Source: Streptomyces sulfonofaciens
Lineage (GTDB): Bacteria; Actinomycetota; Actinomycetes; Streptomycetales; Streptomycetaceae
Reading direction: 5' to 3'
Assembly: GCF_014656295.1 (NCBI RefSeq)
Contig: NZ_BNCD01000005.1
Span: 186,001 to 250,000 of the forward strand
Length of the DNA: 64,000 nucleotides
Position numbers and translations under genes: made by a program. Below, piece after piece: positions 51,392-59,474 of the stretch; the first letter of the stretch is position 1, and the number at the start of each line of letters is the position of its first letter. Under the pieces are notes generated by a model. The model ran no database searches and was not told where the DNA came from. It saw only the letters and a program-made list of their open reading frames with translations.

Positions 51392-52834
51392 TCAGCTCAC
51401 GTTGAGGGCCGTGTCGTCGATGACGAACGTCGTCTGGAGCTTGGTGCCCTCCGTGCCGGTGAACTTGATTGTGACCGTCTGGCCGGCGTAGCCGCTCAGG
51501 TCGAAGGTGCGCTGGACGTAACCGCCTGCCGCGTCGAGGTTGGAGAAGGTGCCCAGGGTGGCCAGGGTGCTGCCGCCGGAGCTGAGCACCTGGGCCTTGA
51601 GCGTGTCGTACGCGGTGGCGGTGGTGGTCTCGTCCGTGTCGATGTGCAGGTAGAAGCGCAGCGTCGCCGCGCAGCCCGCCGGTATCCGCACCGACTGGGA
51701 GAGGGTGTCGGTGCGGGCGGTGGCGTAGCCGTTCAGCTTGGCCTTGTAGGAGCCGGTGCGGGCCGGCTCGGAGCCGCTGTTGGTGATCACGCCGCTGGTG
51801 GCGGACCAGGAGGTGCTGCCCGACTCGAAACCGGGGTTGGCGAGAAGCTGGGCCGCGGTGCAACTGCCCGTGCCGCCGCCGTCGCCGCCGCCCGACCCGC
51901 CCGCGAGCCATTCGGTGGCGTTCAGGGCGAGGGCGGCGTCGGTGCCGGCCGGGTCGTTCCAGCCGTCGTACAGGTCGTCGCCCGAGTGGCCCGTGCCGTC
52001 GTCGATGGGGGAGCTGTCGCCCCAGAACGCGACCCGGCCGCTGCCGAAGGTGCTGGTGGCGAAGAAGGCGCCGCTGCTGCCCGAGGACCCGGTGCGGTAG
52101 ACGAGCCCCTTCACCGCGGCGTTGTCCGACGGCTTCAGCGTGGCCGTGGCGCCGTCGCGGATGATGCTGCCGGTGACGGTGCCGAAGGAGCCGTGCAGCA
52201 CGGGGTTCGTGGCGTCGGAGATCGCCCTCGGGTTGTCGCTGCCCACGTCCACGGTGTCGACGGAGAAGCCGAACGGGTCGGTGCTGTCGACAGAGTTGTT
52301 CTTCATCAGGTCGTTGATGACCTCGACCGCGTCCTCGCCGTCGTTGTTGCGGTCGGCGCCGGTGTGGTCGGAGATGAGGAAGAGCCCGCCGCCGTTCTGC
52401 ACGAACTTCATCACGGCGGTCTTCTCGGCGGAGCTCAGCAGGACGTTGGGCTCCGGCAGCACGAACGTGTCGAAGTTCTGCAGGTCGAGCGCCGAGGAGG
52501 TGCCGTAGGTGATGCTGTTGCCGGTGGGCAGCGTCTTCAGCGAGTAGTCGCCGGTCTTCTGCAGGGCTACGCCCCAGGAGGAGAGCGCGCCGGTCCAGTC
52601 GGTCTCCGCGGACGGGCTGGAGTCCTCGCCCAGCGGGTCGGGCTGGCTGGTGCCGATCACCCAGTCGGCGTTGGCCGCGGTCTCCGCCTTGGTGTTGTCG
52701 AAGAGGATCCGGTGCGGGGTGGCCGCGGCGGCCGGGTGGGCGGTGCCCGTCTGGGCGGCCGCCACCGCGGTGGCGAGCAGGCCGAGCAGGGCGAGAGCGG
52801 TGATGGGTCTGCGGGACATGCCGGTTCCGGGCAT
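51392..52834 (-). CDS. Secreted protein with C-terminal carbohydrate-binding-like β-sandwich
   Basis: 480 residues. Signal peptide [20 protein letters not shown]. The N-terminal ~290 residues form an α/β domain with [38 protein letters not shown] and [20 protein letters not shown], reminiscent of GATase-like/ThuA-type folds but not assigned. A Gly/Ser linker ([11 protein letters not shown]) leads to a ~140-residue β-sandwich ([40 protein letters not shown]). That domain is of the kind attached to Streptomyces secreted proteases and glycosidases. The ATG at 52834 has GGAGGT at -8. The biochemical activity is unknown. Confidence 0.85.
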   Translation of the reverse strand: MPGTGMSRRPITALALLGLLATAVAAAQTGTAHPAAAATPHRILFDNTKAETAANADWVIGTSQPDPLGEDSSPSAETDWTGALSSWGVALQKTGDYSLKTLPTGNSITYGTSSALDLQNFDTFVLPEPNVLLSSAEKTAVMKFVQNGGGLFLISDHTGADRNNDGEDAVEVINDLMKNNSVDSTDPFGFSVDTVDVGSDNPRAISDATNPVLHGSFGTVTGSIIRDGATATLKPSDNAAVKGLVYRTGSSGSSGAFFATSTFGSGRVAFWGDSSPIDDGTGHSGDDLYDGWNDPAGTDAALALNATEWLAGGSGGGDGGGTGSCTAAQLLANPGFESGSTSWSATSGVITNSGSEPARTGSYKAKLNGYATARTDTLSQSVRIPAGCAATLRFYLHIDTDETTTATAYDTLKAQVLSSGGSTLATLGTFSNLDAAGGYVQRTFDLSGYAGQTVTIKFTGTEGTKLQTTFVIDDTALNVS

Positions 52835-52924
52835 CCGTCGGACCTCCGTCCGGTGGGGTTGCGGGGGGCGGTGACTGCGGAGTGGTGGGGGTGTGAGCTG
52901 CGGGTGTGTGCTGGGGTGTGCACT

Positions 52925-52960
52925 GGGGTGGGGGGATCGCGGGGTGGTGGGGTGTGGGGG
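52925..52960 (+). other. G-quadruplex-type motif upstream of the secreted protein gene
   Basis: Five G-runs (52925-52928, 52930-52935, 52941-52944, 52949-52952, 52956-52960) of 4-6 G with loops of 1-5 nt meet the G4 consensus on the + strand, the template strand of the gene starting at 52834. The surrounding 52850-52960 is strongly G/T-rich. The rest of the 430-bp gap to 53265 holds only a terminator hairpin. Confidence 0.6.
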
Positions 52961-53036
52961 AACGATGGTCTGCGCGCGTAGAACGTGGCGGAACATCTGA
53001 ACGGTACAAGCGGGAGCGGGCGTTGAACAGAACGCA

Positions 53037-53075
53037 CGTCCGCTCCCCGCCTCTTTCGTGGGCGGGGAGCGGACG
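53037..53075. terminator. Strong hairpin with a perfect 15-bp stem
   Basis: CGTCCGCTCCCCGCC (53037-53051), a 9-nt loop and its full complement (53061-53075) lie 190 bp downstream of the SCO5389-like gene. On the minus strand it is followed by a T-rich GTTCTGTT. It insulates the secreted-protein promoter from upstream transcription. Confidence 0.78.
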
Positions 53076-53264
53076 GGTTCAGCTCGCGGCCCGGCCCGGT
53101 TCAGCCGCCCGACCGCGCCCGTTCAGCTTCAGCGCGCCCCTCGCGACCGGCGCGGGCGGCGCGGGCGTCGCGCCGCGACCGGTGCGGCCCGTGGCCCGCG
53201 CCGGCGCGAGCGGCCGGCCGGCGGCGGCGTGGCGGGGGCGGCGTGGCGAGGCGGGCGGTGGGGG

Positions 53265-53657
53265 TCAGCAGTCGCGGAACTCCGGTGACTGGTTGAGGAT
53301 CTGGGAGCGGAGCGAGGTGAAGCGGGTGTGCGTGGCGCCGCCGCGGGACTCGGGCCGGAAGACGGCCACCCGGTGGCAGTTCATGAAGGCGAGCGCGACG
53401 CCGAAGTGACGTTCCAGGCTGCCCCGGATGGCATCGCTGGACAACGCGCGCAGTAGCTGGCCGCGCTCCTTCTCGGAGGGCGGCGGAGTGTGGTTGTCGG
53501 CGAACTCGGCGGTGCCCGCGAACAGTTCGCCGGTCAGTCGGGCGATCAGCCGGTAGGCGTACGGCAGCGAGGTCCGGACGGTCTCCACGAAGTCCTCTTC
53601 GCGGATATCGCCGCTCTCGGCGGCGCTGAGCAGGCGGGGGGAGACGTCGAGCGACAT
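53265..53657 (-). CDS. SCO5389-family conserved hypothetical protein
   Basis: 130 residues, mostly helical, with no signal or membrane segment: MSLDVSPRLLSAAESGDI, ETVRTSLPYAYRLIARLTGE, KERGQLLRALSSDAIRGSLE and a C-terminal FRPESRGGATHTRFTSLRSQ. Homologues are, from memory, grouped as the SCO5389 family in Streptomyces; no biochemical role is established. The ATG at 53657 follows GGAAA and is weakly supported. It is downstream of the CooC-like ATPase on the same strand. The 201-bp gap between them is G/T-rich with GGTCGGT tandem repeats at 53676-53705. Confidence 0.8.
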   Translation of the reverse strand: MSLDVSPRLLSAAESGDIREEDFVETVRTSLPYAYRLIARLTGELFAGTAEFADNHTPPPSEKERGQLLRALSSDAIRGSLERHFGVALAFMNCHRVAVFRPESRGGATHTRFTSLRSQILNQSPEFRDC

Positions 53658-53858
53658 GGAGGGTTTCCTTTTCTGTGGTCGGTGGTCGGTGGTCGGGTCG
53701 GTGGTCCCTGGCCCGTGGCTCGTGGCCGGCGGTGCGGGGAGGCGTGGCGGTGGCGCCCGTGGGCGGTGGGCGGTGGGTTCCGCGGGTCCCGGGACGGTCG
53801 AACGGGTGCGCGCGCGATCCGCCTCGGGCGGCGCACGGGATCGCCGCCCGTGCGGGGC

Positions 53859-54818
53859 TCAGACCGCGGCCGCCAGTGCCGTGGGACCGTGCCGGAAGTC
53901 CGGGTCGACCTGGGCGCCGAGGTCCAGGCCGGTGGCCCGGTCGGCCCAGGCCGCCGCGTTGCGCAGGTGGAAGGTGACGGCGTGCCGCTGGAAGGCGTCC
54001 CAGTCCTTGGCGCAGGCGTCGACGGTCTCGCGCAGCACGCGCAGGGCGTGGGTGTTGTGCGGTTCGAGGCCGCCGTGCGTACGGCCCTGCTCCCTGGCCC
54101 GCACCCAGGGCGAGTGCACGCAGTGCGTCAGCAGGTCGTCCCCGACGTGCTCCTTGAGGAACAGCAGGTCGTCCTCGCCGCAGACCTTGTTGCCGACCAC
54201 GGCGATCGGGACGCCGAACTCGGCGGCGTGGTCGCGGTACTGGCGGTAGACCGACACGCCCTTGCGGGTCGGCTCCGCCACCAGGAAGGTCATGTCGAAC
54301 CGGGTGAAGAGCCCTGAGGCGAAGGCGTCCGCGCCCGCGGTCATGTCCACCACGACGTACTCGCCGGGCCCGTCCACGAGATGGTTGAGGTACAGCTCCA
54401 CCACGCCGAGCTTGGAGTGGTAGCACGCCACCCCGAGGTCGCTCTCGTCGAACGCGCCCGTCACCATCAGCGGGATTCCGTCCACCTCCTGGACGTGCCG
54501 GCCGTGCACCTCGTCGTCGCCCAGCAGCCGCAGCAGGCGTGAGCCGCGGCCCGGCGGGGTGGTCTTGACCATGGCCTCGGCGGAGGCGATCCGCGGGTTG
54601 CTGCCACGCAGGAAGTCCTTGATGGCGCCCACCCGGGAGCTGAGCGGCGGGGCGCGGAAGGGCTCTTCCCCGCCGGGTCCGAGCGCCTCGGCCAGGTGCT
54701 GGTTGATGTCGCCGTCGACGGCGACGACCGGGGCGCCGGAGCGGGCGAGGTGCCGGGAGAACAGAGCGGCCAGGGTCGTCTTTCCGCTGCCGCCCTTGCC
54801 GACGAATGCGACGCGCAC
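53859..54818 (-). CDS. CooC/MinD-like deviant-Walker ATPase
   Basis: 319 residues, a SIMIBI ATPase related to CooC, the nickel-insertion factor of CO dehydrogenase. Deviant Walker A VGKGGSGKTTLAALFSRHLA (signature Lys in KGG), switch-like VVAVDGDINQHLAEALG, and YVVVDMTAGADAFASGLFTR as Walker B. FLVAEPTRKGVSVYRQYRDH and VVGNKVCGEDDLLFLKEHVG (base specificity) follow. C-terminal to the CooC core is a ~70-residue extension rich in His and Asp. No CO dehydrogenase is nearby, so the metal client is unknown. The GTG at 54818 has AGGAGGT at -5. A Zur-like box lies directly upstream. Confidence 0.88.
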   Translation of the reverse strand: MRVAFVGKGGSGKTTLAALFSRHLARSGAPVVAVDGDINQHLAEALGPGGEEPFRAPPLSSRVGAIKDFLRGSNPRIASAEAMVKTTPPGRGSRLLRLLGDDEVHGRHVQEVDGIPLMVTGAFDESDLGVACYHSKLGVVELYLNHLVDGPGEYVVVDMTAGADAFASGLFTRFDMTFLVAEPTRKGVSVYRQYRDHAAEFGVPIAVVGNKVCGEDDLLFLKEHVGDDLLTHCVHSPWVRAREQGRTHGGLEPHNTHALRVLRETVDACAKDWDAFQRHAVTFHLRNAAAWADRATGLDLGAQVDPDFRHGPTALAAAV

Positions 54819-54830
54819 GCTACCTCCTAT

Positions 54831-54845
54831 TGGAAATGAATGTCA
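54831..54845. promoter_or_regulatory. Zur/Fur-like box upstream of the CooC-like ATPase gene
   Basis: TGGAAATGAATGTCA matches 12 of 15 positions of the Streptomyces-type Zur box TGAAAATGATTTTCA as I remember it. It is framed by ATTG (54829) and CAAT (54850). It starts 12 bp upstream of the ATPase start codon, just behind the ribosome-binding site, in the only AT-rich stretch nearby. It would fit repression by zinc- or iron-loaded Fur-family protein. Confidence 0.5.
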
Positions 54846-54991
54846 TGAGCAATATCCTGTGGAGATGGCTGACGCCCTGTCAAGCCGACACCGGGCCGGG
54901 CAGCGTGGACCGCCGGCGATGTGACCCCCGCGGGTGACGGGGGCGTTCCCGGGGGCGGCCCGGGCGGTGCGGTCTGATCGCGGGCGGGGTC

Positions 54992-55120
54992 GCCGATGGC
55001 GGGCTGGTGCCGATGGCGGGCTGGTGTCGGGTCCCGGGCCCGTGCCGGGTCCCGGGGCGCATGCCGGGTCCCGGGCGGTGCCGTCCGGAGGCGGCTGCGA
55101 CCGCATCCGCATCCGCATCC
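54992..55120. repeat. Assorted tandem repeats upstream of the CDF transporter
   Basis: Two perfect copies of the 17-mer GCCGATGGCGGGCTGGT (54992-55025), then three copies of TGCCGGGTCCCGGG-type units, then CGCATC repeated three times. They fill much of the 427-bp divergent gap; no gene is seen there. The stretch 55195-55260 is less GC-rich and is the likely CDF promoter region. Confidence 0.65.
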
Positions 55121-55272
55121 GCGTGCCGCACGGGTGCGGTCGCGCACCGCCGCCCGCCGGGGCCTGCGCCCCCCGGTCCGTGCCCCGATGTGCCTCCAAG
55201 ACGTAGTTGCGAGCACGTCGCACCTGGTCAGGACGGGTACGACGGTGATGGCTGCAAGCGGTTTCGCGTGCC

Positions 55273-56466
55273 ATGGTGGGCGGTATGGCAGGCAACCACC
55301 CGCACGGAACGAGCCGTCCGGCAGGCGGCACCGCGCACGGGCACGCGCATGCCGGCGCCCCCTCGGACCCGCACGGCCGCGGCCACCAGCACGGCCCGCA
55401 CCACCACGGCCACGGCCGTCCGCAGGCGTCCGGGACCCGTCCGCCCCACCGGTGGGCCCGGCTGCGGCACCGGCTCCACCGCCTGGTCGTCCCGCACGGC
55501 CACGCGAGCACGGACAAGGTCGACCCGGCGATGGAGGGCTCCCGGGACGGCATGCGCACCCTGTGGCTGTCCCTCGGGGTGCTGGGCGCGACGACCGCCG
55601 TGCAGGCGCTGATCGTCGTACTGTCCGGATCGGTGGCGCTGCTCGGCGACACCGTCCACAACGCCGCCGACGCGCTGACCGCGGTGCCGCTGGGCATCGC
55701 CTTCGTCCTCGGCCGGCGGGCGGCGAACCGGCGCTACACCTACGGCTACGGCCGGGCCGAGGACCTGGCCGGGGTGGTCATCGTCCTGACCATCGCGGCG
55801 TCGGCCGCGTTCACCGCCTACGAGGCCGTCGGCCGGCTGCTCGAACCGCGAGCGGTCACCCATCCGTGGGCGGTGGCGGTGGCCGCTCTGGCCGGCTTCG
55901 CCGGCAACGAGTGGGTGGCCCGCCTGCGGATCCGCACCGGCCGCAGGATCGGCTCCGCCGCGCTGGTCGCCGACGGCCTGCACGCCCGCACCGACGGCTA
56001 CACCTCGCTGGCCGTGCTGGCCGGAGCGGGCGGCGGCGCACTGGGCCTGCCGCAGGCGGACCCGGTCGTCGGACTCCTCATCGCCGCCGCGATCGCGCTG
56101 GTGCTCAAGGACGCGGCCCGCGAGGTCTACCGCAGGCTGATGGACGGCGTCGACCCCGGGCTGGTGGCGACCGCCGAGGCCGCGCTCGCCGAGGTGGCCG
56201 GGGTGCGGGCCGTCGGCCAGGTGCGGATGCGCTGGATCGGCCACACCCTGCGCGCCGAGGCGGACATCGTCGTCGACGCGTATCTGACCGTCCGCGCCGC
56301 ACACCGCGTCGCCGTGGCGGCCGAGCACGCCCTCATCCACGCCGTGCCCCGCCTCACCGCGGCCACCGTCCACACCGACCACACCTCCACGGGCCCCGAC
56401 CCCCATGCGCCCCTGTCCCACCACCGCGCCCGCCCGCCGCACCCGGCACAGGCGGCGCGTTCCTGA
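55273..56466 (+). CDS. Cation diffusion facilitator (CDF), zinc-type efflux transporter
   Basis: 397 residues. Proton-coupled divalent-cation exporter. The N-terminal ~70 residues are extremely His-rich (AHGHAHAGAPSDPHGRGHQH, then GPHHHGHG), a probable metal-binding sensor. The six-helix domain carries the transport sites GDTVHNAADAL (HxxxD, helix 2) and VADGLHARTDG (helix 5), the zinc-type pattern. The C-terminal cytoplasmic domain (VAGVRAVGQVRMRWIGHTLR) is complete, with a His-rich tail. ATG 55273 and 55285 are both possible; neither has a strong ribosome-binding site. It is divergent from the CooC-like gene. Confidence 0.93.
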   Translation: MVGGMAGNHPHGTSRPAGGTAHGHAHAGAPSDPHGRGHQHGPHHHGHGRPQASGTRPPHRWARLRHRLHRLVVPHGHASTDKVDPAMEGSRDGMRTLWLSLGVLGATTAVQALIVVLSGSVALLGDTVHNAADALTAVPLGIAFVLGRRAANRRYTYGYGRAEDLAGVVIVLTIAASAAFTAYEAVGRLLEPRAVTHPWAVAVAALAGFAGNEWVARLRIRTGRRIGSAALVADGLHARTDGYTSLAVLAGAGGGALGLPQADPVVGLLIAAAIALVLKDAAREVYRRLMDGVDPGLVATAEAALAEVAGVRAVGQVRMRWIGHTLRAEADIVVDAYLTVRAAHRVAVAAEHALIHAVPRLTAATVHTDHTSTGPDPHAPLSHHRARPPHPAQAARS

Positions 56467-56479
56467 CGCAGAAGCCGCC

Positions 56480-56776
56480 AGTCGCACGACACCACAGGCG
56501 AAACCGCACGCCGCAGGTGAAACACGAACACCGCGCGGAAACACAAACACCGCACCCGGGCGTGAACGCCACAGGCGAAACCGAATACCGGGCGCGAAAC
56601 CGAATAGCGGGTGCGAAGGCGGGCCGTCGCGAAACCGAGTGCCGTACGCGGAGCGCGAACACCGCACCCGGAGCGCGAACACCGAATACGAAGCGCGGCC
56701 GCAGCACCCGGAGCGCGGACGCCGCACCAGGAAGGCGGACGCCGCACCAGGAAGGCGAACGCCGCACCGAGGAGGA
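56480..56776. repeat. Degenerate ~20-bp tandem repeat array
   Basis: Six contiguous units of exactly 20 bp run from 56651 to 56770 (for example GAGCGCGAACACCGCACCCG and GAAGGCGGACGCCGCACCAG). They are preceded from about 56480 by more diverged 18-21 bp units with the core GCGAAACCG or GAACACCG. The unit length is not a multiple of three, so selection is not on a protein. It lies between the CDF stop and a strong hairpin. It is iteron-like in form, but no replication gene is present. Confidence 0.8.
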
Positions 56777-56825
56777 GGGCGGGCCGCTCACCATGGGATT
56801 CCCCGTGGTGAGCGGTGGCCCGCCC
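56777..56825. terminator. Long hairpin ending the repeat array
   Basis: GGGCGGGCC and GCTCACCA on the left pair with TGGTGAGC and GGCCCGCCC on the right with small bulges, giving 17 or more base pairs around a short loop near 56797. It probably terminates CDF transcription. The gap 56826-57037 contains AT-richer sequence (56960-57010) likely to hold the DUF805 promoter. Confidence 0.75.
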
Positions 56826-57037
56826 GCGGATGTGGACGGCGGTGAACTCCCGGCTGCGCCGGCCTTTCCGTACCGCGTGCGCTCCGGCGCCCGCGCGGCC
56901 GGTTTCCCGATCACCCCGTCCTTTTGCGATCTCGGCCGCCCCGCGGCGGCGTACCTCACGCGTTTTCAGCGGTCCAACCGGGGCACCGGAATTGTCAGTT
57001 CGCAGTGATTCCGGATCGAGTCCACGGGAGGCCGGCC

Positions 57038-57412
57038 GTGCATTGGTACATGCAGGTGTGGAGGAAGTACGCGGTGTTCAGCGGACGGGCGTCGCGCGCC
57101 GAGTACTGGACGTTCGCATTGATCAATCTGGTGATCTCCGTTCTGCTGCTCGCCGTCGACACGGCGATCAACAGCAGGGTCCCGGACGTGCTCTACGGCC
57201 TGGCCACGATCGTGCCGAGCCTCGCCGTGGGATGCCGGCGGCTGCACGACACGGACAGGACCGGCTGGTGGCAGTTGATCGCCCTGGTGCCCGTGCTCGG
57301 CTGGCTCGCCCTCATCGTGCTCATGGCGCTGGAGGGCACCCACGGCCCCAACAAGTACGGCGGGGACCCGAAGAGCCACGCCGTCGGTGCCGCCGCCTCG
57401 TACCCCGCCTGA
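57038..57412 (+). CDS. DUF805 family membrane protein
   Basis: 124 residues. DUF805 features: MQVWRKYAVFSGRASRAEYW at the N-terminus (the FxGRASRxEYW motif), FALINLVISVLLLAVD as helix 1, SLAVGCRRLHDTDRTGWWQL (the RRLHDxxRSGWW motif), then another helix and the polar GTHGPNKYGGDP ending. The function of the family is unknown. The GTG at 57038 has GGGAGG at -7. It is followed 39 bp later by an epimerase on the same strand. Confidence 0.92.
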   Translation: MHWYMQVWRKYAVFSGRASRAEYWTFALINLVISVLLLAVDTAINSRVPDVLYGLATIVPSLAVGCRRLHDTDRTGWWQLIALVPVLGWLALIVLMALEGTHGPNKYGGDPKSHAVGAAASYPA

Positions 57413-57451
57413 CCCCGGTGCCCCCGGGGCAGCACGGGTTACGGTGGGGCG

Positions 57452-58435
57452 ATGCGCGTCGTCGTCATCGGTGGCACCGGCCACATCGGGACCTATCTCA
57501 TCCCCCTCCTGGTCTCCCGGGGCCACGAGGTCACCGTGCTCAGCCGCGGCCTGCGGCGCCCCTACCGGACGGACGGCGGGTGGCGCCACGTCCGGACGAT
57601 CGAGACCGACCGGACGGCCGAGGAGGCGGCGGGGGACTTCGGCGACCGGGTGGCCCGCCTCGGAGCGGACGTCGTCATCGACCTGATCTGCTTCACCGAG
57701 CAGAGCGCGGAGCAGTTGAACGACGCGCTGGAGGGCCGGGTCGGGCACCTGCTGCACTGCGGCACGATCTGGGTGCACGGCCCGAGCGCGGCCGTCCCCA
57801 CCACGGAGGACTCCGTCCGCAGGCCGCTCGGCCGGTACGGCATCGAGAAGGCCGCCATCGAGAAGCGGCTGCTGGCCCGGGCGCGGCGTGGCGGCCTGCC
57901 CGCGACGGTGATCCACCCCGGGCACATCACCGGTCCCGGCTGGGCCCCGATCAACCCGGCCGGCCACCTCGACCCCGGTGTCTTCGAGGACCTCGCCGAC
58001 GGCAGCCGGGTGGTCCTGCCGAACCTCGGCATGGAGACGCTCCAGCACGTGCACGCCGCCGACGTGGCCGGGGTGTTCCTGGCGGCCGTCAACAACCGCT
58101 CCGTGGCGGTGGGCGAGAGCTTCCACGCGGTGGCGGACGGCGCCGTCACCCTGCGCGGCTACGCCGAGGCGGCCGCGGGGTGGTTCGGGCGCGACGCCGA
58201 CCTGGACTTCCTGCCCTGGGACGAGTGGTCGCGCACCGTACCGCCCCAGCAGGCCGAGACCACCAGGAGCCATCTGGAGCACAGCCCGCACTGCTCCATG
58301 GCGAAGACCGCCCGGCTGCTGGGGTTCAGGCCGCGCTACTCCGTCCTGGAGGCCACCGAGGAGGCCGTCCTCGCCCTCGTCGACGAGGGCCGCATCGTGG
58401 TCGGGGACGGCGCGGGGCCGCGGGCCCGGCCGTAG
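57452..58435 (+). CDS. NAD-dependent epimerase/dehydratase family protein
   Basis: 327-residue extended-SDR-like protein. It begins directly with VVVIGGTGHIGTYLIPLLVS (GGxGxxG). The usual YxxxK is present as RYGIEKAAIEKRLL. VIHPGHITGPGWAPINPAGH and LQHVHAADVAGVFLAAVNNR are typical of sugar-nucleotide-like epimerases and of the isoflavone-reductase-type offshoots common in Streptomyces. The ATG at 57452 follows GGTGGGG. It may be co-transcribed with the DUF805 gene. The substrate is unknown. Confidence 0.92.
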   Translation: MRVVVIGGTGHIGTYLIPLLVSRGHEVTVLSRGLRRPYRTDGGWRHVRTIETDRTAEEAAGDFGDRVARLGADVVIDLICFTEQSAEQLNDALEGRVGHLLHCGTIWVHGPSAAVPTTEDSVRRPLGRYGIEKAAIEKRLLARARRGGLPATVIHPGHITGPGWAPINPAGHLDPGVFEDLADGSRVVLPNLGMETLQHVHAADVAGVFLAAVNNRSVAVGESFHAVADGAVTLRGYAEAAAGWFGRDADLDFLPWDEWSRTVPPQQAETTRSHLEHSPHCSMAKTARLLGFRPRYSVLEATEEAVLALVDEGRIVVGDGAGPRARP

Positions 58436-58577
58436 CGGCCGCGTGTGGGGGCGGCCGCGCGGGCGTGCGCGGGGAGCGCACCGGGTCGAGCCACCGGGCC
58501 GAGGTGCAGGGCCAAGCCGCCGGGCCGAGGTCCCGGGTCGCACCACCGGGGCGAGCGGTGCGGCGCCGCGCGGGGTG

Positions 58578-59024
58578 TCAGGGGGCCGTGCCCCCGGCGT
58601 CCAGGTCGACGATCCGTGCGAGGGCCGTCGCGGTGGCGACGATCGCGCCCGTCGGGTCCGACAGCGCCGCCTCCAGGGACGCGTGGTCCTCGTCGCGGTG
58701 CACGACGTGCCCGGTCCCGACCAACCGGCCCGGCCTGACCGGGCGCAGGAAGCGCACCGTCAGCTCCTCGGTGGACTGGAACCGGCCCGGCCCCACGGTG
58801 GCGAGCAGCGCCGTGCCGACGGTGTCGTGCAGCATCGCGGCCAGGAACCCGCCCAGCACGTTCCCCAGCGGATTGGTGAAGTCCGCGGTGGCCGTGAACG
58901 CCACCTCGACCGTGCCCTCCTCGGCATCGGCGTCCAGCAGCTCGAAACCCAGGGTGGCCGCGGCGCGGGGCAACGGCGCGCGGCCCAGCACCGGGTCCCA
59001 CAACGGCCCTGATCGTTCCGTCAT
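58578..59024 (-). CDS. Hotdog-fold thioesterase (PaaI-like)
   Basis: 148 residues. A single hotdog domain: FTNPLGNVLGGFLAAMLHDT holds the conserved Asn/Gly helix and the catalytic-type Asp. ALLATVGPGRFQSTEELTVR and LRPVRPGRLVGTGHVVHRDE follow. It probably hydrolyses acyl- or aroyl-CoA thioesters. The ATG at 59024 has GGGAG upstream; the longer open frame is rejected because it would add ~118 low-complexity residues. It is convergent with the epimerase. Confidence 0.9.
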   Translation of the reverse strand: MTERSGPLWDPVLGRAPLPRAAATLGFELLDADAEEGTVEVAFTATADFTNPLGNVLGGFLAAMLHDTVGTALLATVGPGRFQSTEELTVRFLRPVRPGRLVGTGHVVHRDEDHASLEAALSDPTGAIVATATALARIVDLDAGGTAP

Positions 59025-59316
59025 CGTGCGTCCCGCTCCCTCCCGGGCCGCCGCCCGGTGTGCGGCGGCCCGTTCCGGCGCCCCGTTGCGGCGGCGCCAC
59101 CGCTCCCGGGGAGGCCCGAGGGCCACCCGGCTCCAGGGCGTATGTACAGGAAGGTGTAGATTCAGGCTACGCACAGAGGATGAGGACCTGGCAACCGGAG
59201 CCGTGGTCCGGCGTTCTGGTCGGGTGTCCTGGCCCGGCGTTCCGGGTTGGGGGCGCGGATGGGTGAACGCGCCGGGGCGCGCGACGCCCGCGCGGCGACT
59301 TCGGAGGCACACGGCG

Positions 59317-59403
59317 GTGTCGGCCCGCACCAGTGCCACGCCGGATGCCCCCACACACCAGTACGAGGAGTACCCCATGACCTGGTGCCTGCCCCACAGT
59401 TAG
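59317..59403 (+). CDS. Possible 28-residue peptide gene
   Basis: GTG at 59317, nine bases after GGAGG (59303-59307), opens a 28-codon frame ending TAG at 59403. The peptide begins MSARTSATPD and ends YEEYPMTWCLPHS; it has one Cys, one Trp and an acidic Glu-Glu pair. 23 of the 27 codons after the start end in G or C, as in real genes here. A second internal start (ATG 59377, after GAGGAG) would give MTWCLPHS alone. A promoter-like stretch lies at 59140-59175. No modifying enzyme typical of RiPPs is adjacent. It could be a leader peptide, a small regulatory peptide or chance. Confidence 0.4.
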   Translation: MSARTSATPDAPTHQYEEYPMTWCLPHS

Positions 59404-59459
59404 GGAACGCCCGCGTTCTGCTGAGCTTGCATTTCTCCGGGTGGGGAATTTACGCTCTC

Positions 59460-59474
59460 ACCGTACGAGACGGT
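59460..59474. promoter_or_regulatory. ACCGT-N5-ACGGT inverted repeat upstream of the MFS fusion
   Basis: A perfect 5-5-5 dyad (spacer ACGAG) in the AT-richer stretch 59425-59495, about 295 bp upstream of the MFS start. TTGCAT and TTTACG flank it as possible promoter pieces. The rest of the 365-bp gap 59404-59768 is GC-rich with no gene. No regulator gene is adjacent. Confidence 0.45.

Noticed and set aside
47425..53009. Long antisense frames opposite the glycosidase and secreted-protein genes
   Set aside because: Shadows produced by codon bias; the + strand glycosidase and CobW motifs are unambiguous.
56480..56776. CRISPR array or plasmid-type iterons
   Set aside because: Units are contiguous with no unique spacers, so not CRISPR; no Rep or cas gene is in the window, so replication function is unsupported.
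59150..59230. Possible riboswitch (a CTGGCAACCGG element after a promoter-like stretch)
   Set aside because: The short GGCAACC match alone is not enough; I could not find the paired stems of a SAM-type aptamer, and the downstream gene is not a methionine or sulfur gene.
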